Source of the DNA: Campylobacterota bacterium
GTDB lineage: Bacteria > Campylobacterota > Campylobacteria > Campylobacterales > JALSKU01
Reading direction: 5' to 3'
Assembly: GCA_013153915.1 (NCBI GenBank)
Contig: JAADDL010000123.1
Location: 1 to 8,067 of the forward strand
Length of the DNA: 8,067 nt
This document shows, piece after piece, positions 1 through 4,934 of the stretch. The position numbers were made by a program, and so were the translations under genes. Under the pieces are notes generated by a model. It was not told where the DNA came from. It saw only the letters and a list, made by a program, of their open reading frames with translations, and did no database searches. Numbering within the stretch: the first letter of the stretch is position 1; every line of letters starts with the position of its first letter.

Positions 1-485
1 ACCACAACTCCTTAACGAAAGAGGAGAAGTTTGCTAGAAAAAAAGTGTATGAAGCTTTGAAAAAATCAGACCAAACATATCAAAAAGAGTATGGTTTTAA
101 TACTTTGATAGCCGCTTGCATGGAGGCTCTAAACGCTCTTAACACTCAGTCGAACAAAGCGGTTTGGAGCGAGGGTTACTATATCGTACTGAATATCTTA
201 GAGCCGGTTATGCCTCATGTTTGTTGGGATTTGAGCGATAGATTTTTTCAAAAAGAAAACTTTAGAAAAATAGATATAAAAGAGGAAGTTTTTAAAGAGG
301 ATAGTATAAAACTGGTAGTTACGGTAAACGGTAAAAAAAGAGCCGATATCGAAGTTCCCGCCGATGAAACCAAAGAAGCGGTTATAGATACGGCGAAAAA
401 AGCCGTTGAAAAATGGCTTGAAGGCAAAAGTGTCGTTAAAGAGATATTCGTACCTAAAAAATTGGTAAATTTAGTTGTTAAGTAG
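1..485 (+). CDS. leuS: Leucyl-tRNA synthetase, C-terminal part (5' end cut off by window)
   Basis: Class I aminoacyl-tRNA synthetase that charges tRNA-Leu with leucine in the cytoplasm. Only the last 160 or so codons are present. The reading frame is open from base 3, so the GTG at 45 is an internal valine, not a start. What remains is the anticodon-binding helical domain, with the family signatures GFNTLIAACMEALNAL and LEPVMPHVCWDLSDRFF. It is followed by the small C-terminal domain that contacts the tRNA elbow (VTVNGKKRADIEVPAD, then EGKSVVKEIFVPKKLVNLVVK at the end). The catalytic HIGH and KMSKS motifs lie upstream of the window. The TAG stop at 483-485 is 8 bases before the next ATG. Co-location of leuS with lptE, folC and mfd is the arrangement known in Helicobacter and Campylobacter. 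Identification is by recognised motifs and order. Confidence 0.96.
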   Translation, partial: HNSLTKEEKFARKKVYEALKKSDQTYQKEYGFNTLIAACMEALNALNTQSNKAVWSEGYYIVLNILEPVMPHVCWDLSDRFFQKENFRKIDIKEEVFKEDSIKLVVTVNGKKRADIEVPADETKEAVIDTAKKAVEKWLEGKSVVKEIFVPKKLVNLVVK

Positions 486-493
486 GTGTTTTT

Positions 494-1018
494 ATGGTTA
501 AATATTTTGCGATGATTTTGTCGGTTTTCCTCTTTTTGGGATGCGGCTATAAGCCGTCGTCGTACTATACGAAAAGAGTTATAGGAGATAAAATCTACGC
601 AAAAGTTTTGATAGATATAAACGACCCTGAAAACTCGGTTTTGATAAAAGATGCCATAAATGAGGCGATAGTGACAAAATTTAAGTCATCTATTACCGAT
701 GATCCTGCTAAAAGTAATAGTAAATTTATCGTAAAATTTAAAAGCAAAAGTTTTGAGCCTATCGCTTACGATAAAGACGGTTATGTGGTATCATATAAAG
801 CAAAGGTTTCATTGAATATAACCTATATAGACAAGTTTGGCAAAAAGCAAAATATGGATGTAAAAGGGACATACGATTTTCCTATAGAAGCAAACAGTAT
901 TATCTCTGATAGCAAAAGGTTTGAAGCTATAAAATTCGCTTCATATAAGGCAATTTCGGAATTTATTTCCAAGATTGCCATAGAGGGTATGATAAAAGGT
1001 GATGAAAATGGCAACTAA
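494..1018 (+). CDS. lptE: LPS-assembly lipoprotein LptE (probable)
   Basis: Protein of 174 residues with a short N-terminal signal (hydrophobic residues 5-15) ending in a lipobox-like FLGC. Cys17 would be the lipidated first residue of a 158-residue mature protein beginning CGYKPSSYY. LptE lipoproteins sit in the outer membrane, plug the LptD barrel and help insert lipopolysaccharide. The CGYKP start, the size, the alternating beta/helix character (for example FIVKFKSKSFEPI and VVSYKAKVSLNITYIDKFG) and the position directly after leuS all match the Campylobacterota LptE (HP1546-type) proteins. LptE sequences diverge strongly, so the name rests on context and the lipoprotein start more than on conserved residues. 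The lipobox is not ideal: positions -3 and -2 are Phe and Leu rather than Leu and a small residue. The ATG at 494 has only a weak AGGTG (484-488) in front, overlapping the leuS stop, which suggests coupling to leuS. The 3' end overlaps the next gene by 11 bases. Confidence 0.8.
   Translation: MVKYFAMILSVFLFLGCGYKPSSYYTKRVIGDKIYAKVLIDINDPENSVLIKDAINEAIVTKFKSSITDDPAKSNSKFIVKFKSKSFEPIAYDKDGYVVSYKAKVSLNITYIDKFGKKQNMDVKGTYDFPIEANSIISDSKRFEAIKFASYKAISEFISKIAIEGMIKGDENGN
997..1003 (+). promoter_or_regulatory. Ribosome binding site deciding the GGDEF gene start
   Basis: AGGTGAT matches the 3' half of the anti-Shine-Dalgarno complement (GGAGGTGAT) and ends 4 bases before the ATG at 1008. The earlier in-frame starts GTG 999 and ATG 1002 lie inside this element and have no usable site of their own, so translation most likely begins at 1008. 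The site is within the last codons of lptE. Confidence 0.65.
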
Positions 1019-2567
1019 AGTGAACGATATCGTAAAAGAGTCTATAAAAAGATTGCAAGAAGAGAAGAAGATTTTTACTCCGAGTAACTATATTGAGATG
1101 TTTTGCAAAGTGGCGAAAGAGAAAGGTATCATACTTGAGGATTGTAGAAAACTTGATAAGTACTTAGAAAAACTTGATCCCGTAATAAAACAAGAGATAA
1201 AAAATTTTAACGTAAAAAGTATCGATGAACTATTTATGTTTTTGGCTTCACGATTGAGTAGAAGTCTAAAAACCGATAATGCCGAAGTTTTGGAAGCTTT
1301 ATATCTTTTAGTAAAGAGAGTTCTTCAAAGTATAGCCGTGTTGCACAATAAAAAAGCGAGAGATTTGGCAAACTTTTCTTTGGAAAAATTAAAAACTAAA
1401 AATGACGTTAAGAGTTTGGTGGATTTGAAAGATAAATGGTTTGACTTTTTAACAAGTTATGATGATAGTTTTCTAAATAAGATTGATGCTTATTGCGTTG
1501 CAGATAAGAGTGATTTGGAAAAGTTCGTCAACGCTATCGTAAGATGTTTTAATAGCAATAACGAAAAAGAGATATATCAAAAATTAGCCCCTCTTATCAT
1601 AGCCACACTCTCACCCTCTATCGCATCGAGTATAGATGATGAGCTTGCGGCTATCAGTTATGAACTTAGAAATTCTCCGGAGATTTTGGCGACGGATTCC
1701 ATACAAGAAGACATCAAGAAGATGATAAAAAAGAGGATGGAGCTAGATAAAAACGAGCTAAAGAAAAAATTTAGCGAAGTAGATAAGATGCTTCTTGAAA
1801 TAGAAAAAAGATTGATGACCCTCATAGGAACAAGCGATACAAGCAACCAAAATGTTATAAAAGTCAGAGATGAGCTAAGAGATATCGACTTTAAAACGGA
1901 TACCTTTGAGGTAATTCAGCAAAAATTGATAAAGATTGCAGACTCTTTGGAGTATGAGACAAGAACTCTAAATGAAAAGATGAAAGAAAATCAAGATATT
2001 ATTAAGAAGCTAAAACTACGAAATGAAAAACTCGAACATGCTCTTTTGATGGCTAAAAAAGAGAGCAAAGAGGACTTTTTGACTAAACTTGCTACAAGAA
2101 GAGCTATAGATATGGAGCTTAAAAAGGTCGAAGAGGCTTACAAAAGATATAAGATAGACTATTCGTTATGTTTTGTAGATATCGACCACTTTAAAAATAT
2201 AAACGATACATACGGTCACGATGCGGGCGACATAGTCTTGGCGGCTCTTGGCAAGATACTTAAAAGATTTACTAGGGATGTGGATTTTGTGGGTAGATAC
2301 GGCGGTGAAGAGTTTTTGATAATATTGCCTAGCACCAATCTTGAAAATGCAATAGAGTTTGCTAATAAGATAAGAAATATCATATCCAATTTTAAATTTA
2401 TGTACAAAAACGAAAGAATAAAAGTAAATGTAAGTATAGGTGTGAGCGAACGGGCTTTGTGTCGAAATCTTGAAGAGACCATAAAGCGAGCGGATGAGAT
2501 GCTATATAAAGCTAAAAAAACCGGCAGAAACAAAGTTTGTCCTTTTAAAGATGAATCGGTATCTTGA
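1008..2567 (+). CDS. Diguanylate cyclase (GGDEF) with helical N-terminal region
   Basis: Predicted cytoplasmic enzyme of 519 residues making cyclic di-GMP from two GTP. The C-terminal GGDEF domain starts at the usual D-x-LT element (DFLTKLATRR, from residue 356). It continues through FVDIDHFKNINDTYGHDAGD, with metal-binding Asp391, and the active-site loop GGEEF at 432-436. RADEMLYKAKKTGRNKV lies near the end. Arg423-x-x-Asp426 sits exactly five residues before GGEEF, the spacing of the product-inhibition I-site, so the enzyme should be active and feedback-regulated. Residues 1 to about 330 are lysine/glutamate-rich and appear all-helical, with likely coiled coils near 235-275 and 315-350. 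I see no membrane segment and recognise no sensor domain, so the input signal is unknown. GTG 999 would add only three residues; ATG 1008 is chosen for its Shine-Dalgarno. The gene overlaps lptE by 11 bases and folC by 17, so it is built into the operon and does not look recently inserted. No EAL or HD-GYP domain is fused. Confidence 0.93.
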   Translation: MATKVNDIVKESIKRLQEEKKIFTPSNYIEMFCKVAKEKGIILEDCRKLDKYLEKLDPVIKQEIKNFNVKSIDELFMFLASRLSRSLKTDNAEVLEALYLLVKRVLQSIAVLHNKKARDLANFSLEKLKTKNDVKSLVDLKDKWFDFLTSYDDSFLNKIDAYCVADKSDLEKFVNAIVRCFNSNNEKEIYQKLAPLIIATLSPSIASSIDDELAAISYELRNSPEILATDSIQEDIKKMIKKRMELDKNELKKKFSEVDKMLLEIEKRLMTLIGTSDTSNQNVIKVRDELRDIDFKTDTFEVIQQKLIKIADSLEYETRTLNEKMKENQDIIKKLKLRNEKLEHALLMAKKESKEDFLTKLATRRAIDMELKKVEEAYKRYKIDYSLCFVDIDHFKNINDTYGHDAGDIVLAALGKILKRFTRDVDFVGRYGGEEFLIILPSTNLENAIEFANKIRNIISNFKFMYKNERIKVNVSIGVSERALCRNLEETIKRADEMLYKAKKTGRNKVCPFKDESVS

Positions 2568-3705
2568 TTTTTTAGAGACAAAACCTCTATTTTATAAAGA
2601 GATAGATTATGGCAGGATGCCTCGTATTTGGAAAAGGGTACAAGATAGGTTTAATCTACCAAAGATAATCCATATCGTAGGAACGAACGGCAAAGGAACT
2701 ACGGGGAGATTTATCGCAAACGCTCTTTTTAAAGCAGGATTGAAAGTCGGGCATTATAGTTCGCCTCATGTATTGAAGTTCAATGAAAGAATTTGGAAAA
2801 ATTCTAAAGATATCGATGACCAATCTTTACAAGAAGCCCATGAGTATCTTTCAAAGATATTAAAAAGCGATGAAATAGACTCTTTGTCATATTTTGAATA
2901 CACTACTTTAATGGCGGCATATCTTTTTCAAGATTGCGATTATGCCGTGTTTGAAGCCGGTATGGGCGGAGAGTATGATGCAACAAATATTTTTGATAAG
3001 ATATTAAGTGTCGTAACTTTGATAGATTACGACCATCAAGATTTTCTTGGCAATAGCATAGAAGAGATAGCGAAAACAAAACTAAATAGTATAAAAAATA
3101 TCGCAATAATCGGTAGACAAAAACACAAAGAGGTTAAAAAAGTTATACACTATTTAGAACAAACAAAAGGTATCAAAGCTATAGATTGTGACGATATTGT
3201 TGATGAAAAAGATAGTTTGCTTATAGATAAAACGGTTTTAAAAAATAAGTGGCCTGATTTTATAAGAGACAATCTCAAGCTTGCTGTGGCGGTTTTGAGA
3301 TTTTTGAATATTAAGTTAAATGATAGTTTTTTTGAAGTTAAATTACCTCTTGGTAGATTTTATAGATTAAATGATAATATTACCGTTGATGTGGGGCATA
3401 ATATCTCAGCGGCTAAAGCTTTAAAAGAGAGTTTAAAAGATAAAAAAGTTGTTTTAATATACAATACATTTAAAGATAAAGACTATAAAGATATTATAAA
3501 GATATTAAAACCCTCTATAAAAAGAGTAGAAATACTGCCCGTGGAGTCGGATAGAATTGAGAATGAAAAAGTTTTAAGGGATTTTTTAAGCAAGATGGGG
3601 ATAGAAAACCGTATTTTCAAGGGTATCGACTCAAAAGAAGAGTATTTGGTTTTTGGTTCTTTTACTGTTGTCGAGAAGTTTTTAAAGGATATTTTTGAGA
3701 GATAA
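2551..3705 (+). CDS. folC: Folylpolyglutamate / dihydrofolate synthase
   Basis: ATP-dependent Mur-ligase-type enzyme that adds glutamate to (dihydro)folate in the cytoplasm. The protein has 384 residues, somewhat short for the family. Visible motifs are the P-loop GTNGKGTT (44-51), SSPHVLKFNERIW (70-82), EAGMGGEYDATN (135-146, where many homologues have GGRLDATN), DHQDFLGNSIEEIAKTK (161-177) and LPLGRFYRL followed by DVGHN (280-284), the start of the C-terminal domain, with VFGSFTVVEKFL near the end. Whether it has both synthase activities cannot be told from these motifs. The frame is open further upstream to an ATG at 2494, but the family begins MxxxLDFLxxKPLxY, which fits ATG 2551. The upstream residues are read from the GGDEF coding region and look unrelated. 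There is no good Shine-Dalgarno (only TAAAG), and the 17-base overlap with the preceding gene suggests translation by coupling. The neighbours match the folC-M23-bactofilin order known in Helicobacter. Confidence 0.93.
   Translation: MNRYLDFLETKPLFYKEIDYGRMPRIWKRVQDRFNLPKIIHIVGTNGKGTTGRFIANALFKAGLKVGHYSSPHVLKFNERIWKNSKDIDDQSLQEAHEYLSKILKSDEIDSLSYFEYTTLMAAYLFQDCDYAVFEAGMGGEYDATNIFDKILSVVTLIDYDHQDFLGNSIEEIAKTKLNSIKNIAIIGRQKHKEVKKVIHYLEQTKGIKAIDCDDIVDEKDSLLIDKTVLKNKWPDFIRDNLKLAVAVLRFLNIKLNDSFFEVKLPLGRFYRLNDNITVDVGHNISAAKALKESLKDKKVVLIYNTFKDKDYKDIIKILKPSIKRVEILPVESDRIENEKVLRDFLSKMGIENRIFKGIDSKEEYLVFGSFTVVEKFLKDIFER
3684..3689 (+). promoter_or_regulatory. Ribosome binding site for the TTG start of the M23 peptidase
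   Basis: AAAGGA lies 5 bases before the TTG at 3695, inside the last codons of folC. No in-frame ATG occurs until after the membrane segment, so this site together with TTG is the only sensible start that keeps the N-terminal anchor. Confidence 0.65.
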
Positions 3706-4618
3706 GTTTACGATTATAATTTCCGATATTAACGGCTCAAAACATTACACGGTAAGCCAAATCATCAAAAAAGTGCTTTTGTATATACTTTTATTGATCG
3801 TTGTTTTGGTGATAATAAGCGTTATATGGGTAAGAACGCTACTTGATAACCTGCATAGCATAGAAAAGAGAAAAGCCGAATACGAAAAGCAGATGAAAGT
3901 TTTAGCACTTAGGAATGATGCGCTTTTTGAGAAGATAAAAACTTTGCAAACGCAAATAAAAAGCAAAACCGAAAGGTTGGAAAAAATAAACGATAAAATA
4001 TCGGATTTAGAAAACATGATGGGTATAAAAACCGATATGAGTGAAAGTGTAGATAGCAGAATTGATCTTTTAAAGCTTACATCCATACAAAGAAAGGTGG
4101 CTTTAAGAAATATACCAAACGGCTCCCCGGTAAAATATAACGGGGTTACAAGTAGTTTTGGATGGAGAATAAATCCGGTAAAAAAGACAAAAGAGTTTCA
4201 TCCCGGGCTTGACTTGAGAGCAAAACATGGAGAAAAGATATATGCTCCAGCTGATGCGATAGTAGAATTCTCAAGTTATTACAAAGGAAGCGGTTACGGC
4301 AATCTTGTCATATTGGATCACAATTTTGGTTTTAAAACTTTGTACGGACATTTGAGTAAAAGAGTAGTGGAAAAAGGGGATTTTGTAAAAAAAGGAGATT
4401 TGATAGGCTATGTAGGCAGTACGGGTCTATCGACGGGCGCACATTTGCATTATGGAGTGATGTATCTTCAAAGTTTCATCAATCCGTATTATTTTGTGAA
4501 GTGGAATGAGAACGACTTTGACTATATTTTTAAAAAAGAGAGGAAAGTAAAATGGCAATCTTTGATAAAGGCGATACAGAATCAAATACAACTATTATCG
4601 CAGCAGGAACAGAAATAG
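3695..4618 (+). CDS. csd1: Cell-shape M23 (LytM) peptidoglycan endopeptidase, Csd1/Csd2 type
   Basis: Predicted inner-membrane-anchored periplasmic zinc peptidase of 307 residues that would cut peptide cross-links in peptidoglycan. In H. pylori its relatives Csd1 and Csd2 act with the bactofilin CcmA to produce helical cell shape. In order: a short cytoplasmic N-terminus (ISDINGSKHY), one membrane helix at about 27-46, a coiled coil at about 50-110, then the M23 domain at about 148-268. Zinc ligands His169 and Asp173 (HPGLD) and His252 (GAHLH), and catalytic His219 (LYGHL) and His250, are all present, so the enzyme should be active. This favours Csd1 over Csd2, which as I recall has a degenerate site in H. 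pylori. Only one such gene is here, so one-to-one orthology is uncertain. The start is TTG with AAAGGA 5 bases upstream, overlapping folC by 11 bases. The glutamine-rich tail after residue 286 is encoded by DNA that also encodes the start of the bactofilin. Confidence 0.9.
   Translation: MRDKFTIIISDINGSKHYTVSQIIKKVLLYILLLIVVLVIISVIWVRTLLDNLHSIEKRKAEYEKQMKVLALRNDALFEKIKTLQTQIKSKTERLEKINDKISDLENMMGIKTDMSESVDSRIDLLKLTSIQRKVALRNIPNGSPVKYNGVTSSFGWRINPVKKTKEFHPGLDLRAKHGEKIYAPADAIVEFSSYYKGSGYGNLVILDHNFGFKTLYGHLSKRVVEKGDFVKKGDLIGYVGSTGLSTGAHLHYGVMYLQSFINPYYFVKWNENDFDYIFKKERKVKWQSLIKAIQNQIQLLSQQEQK
4541..4544 (+). promoter_or_regulatory. Ribosome binding site for the bactofilin gene
   Basis: AGGA, within the purine run GAGAGGAAAG, lies 7 bases before ATG 4552. 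It sits inside the peptidase coding region. It supports initiation at 4552 even though that forces a 67-base overlap. Confidence 0.65.
4552..4618 (+). other. Two-frame coding overlap between M23 peptidase and bactofilin
   Basis: These 67 bases encode the last 21 residues and stop of the peptidase (WQSLIKAIQN...) and, in the -1 frame relative to it, the first 22 residues of the bactofilin (MAIFDKGDTESNTTIIAAGT...). Both readings look genuine: the bactofilin start has a good Shine-Dalgarno and a typical MAIFDK opening, and the peptidase frame has no earlier stop. It is the longest overlap in the window and should couple translation of the two partners. Confidence 0.75.
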
Positions 4619-4926
4619 AGGGAGAATTTCATATAACCTGTAAGCTTCATGTCGACGGTAAAATATCCGGCAAGATAGATTCGTCAAATGTGATTAGTAT
4701 TGGTTCTCAAGGAGAGATAAAGGGGGATTTGACGGCTCGTAAATTGATAGTTAAAGGTGTGTTTGACGGTGTAGCGGAATGCGAAAGTATTGAGTTGCTT
4801 AAAGAAGGAAAAATTATCGGCAAAATAAGTACCAATGATTTAATGATAGAATCAAACGCCGTATTTGAAGGAGAGTGTCGTTTTAATAAGGATAAGGATG
4901 ACCAAAAGGATATACTTGAAGCATAA
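4552..4926 (+). CDS. ccmA: Bactofilin, CcmA type (cell-shape scaffold)
   Basis: Small cytoskeletal protein of 124 residues that, by family knowledge, self-assembles into filaments without nucleotide and positions peptidoglycan enzymes at the membrane. The core (about residues 13-112) shows the right-handed beta-helix pattern of repeated short strands with glycine turns: TTIIAAGTEIEGEF, LHVDGKISGKI, ISIGSQGEIKGDL, LIVKGVFDGV, EGKIIGKI. Flexible charged ends flank it (MAIFDKGDTESN and FNKDKDDQKDILEA). There is no membrane helix or signal peptide, as expected. The gene begins inside the preceding M23 peptidase gene (67-base overlap), and pairing of a bactofilin with an M23 peptidase is a recurrent arrangement. 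In H. pylori this pair sets cell curvature. The symbol follows Helicobacter usage and is unrelated to the cytochrome c maturation ccmA. An 8-base gap follows before mfd. Identification is confident; the shape role here is inferred. Confidence 0.93.
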   Translation: MAIFDKGDTESNTTIIAAGTEIEGEFHITCKLHVDGKISGKIDSSNVISIGSQGEIKGDLTARKLIVKGVFDGVAECESIELLKEGKIIGKISTNDLMIESNAVFEGECRFNKDKDDQKDILEA

Positions 4927-4934
4927 GAGATACG

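Noticed and set aside
1674..1684. 10-base palindrome TCTCCGGAGA in the cyclase gene
   Set aside because: Single occurrence inside coding sequence with no partner site or promoter context; no basis to call an operator.
2494..2550. Upstream extension of folC to ATG 2494
   Set aside because: The 19 extra residues come from DNA encoding the end of the GGDEF domain, have no Shine-Dalgarno, and precede the typical FolC N-terminus at 2551.
3325..3332. Homopolymer runs of 7 or so bases (also near 2514 and 5294) as phase-variable tracts
   Set aside because: Runs of A or T this short are expected in AT-rich DNA. Phase-variable tracts in this phylum are usually longer and of G or C, and these are in housekeeping genes with intact frames.
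4125..4145. CCCCG / CGGGG hairpin inside the M23 gene
   Set aside because: Five base pairs with an 11-base loop in coding sequence and no T tract; best explained as chance.
4529..4560. Possible -1 frameshift fusing peptidase and bactofilin
   Set aside because: The bactofilin frame is open from 4534 and there is an A-rich run, but no canonical X XXY YYZ slippery heptamer in the peptidase frame and no evident downstream structure. A good Shine-Dalgarno before ATG 4552 explains the bactofilin without a shift.
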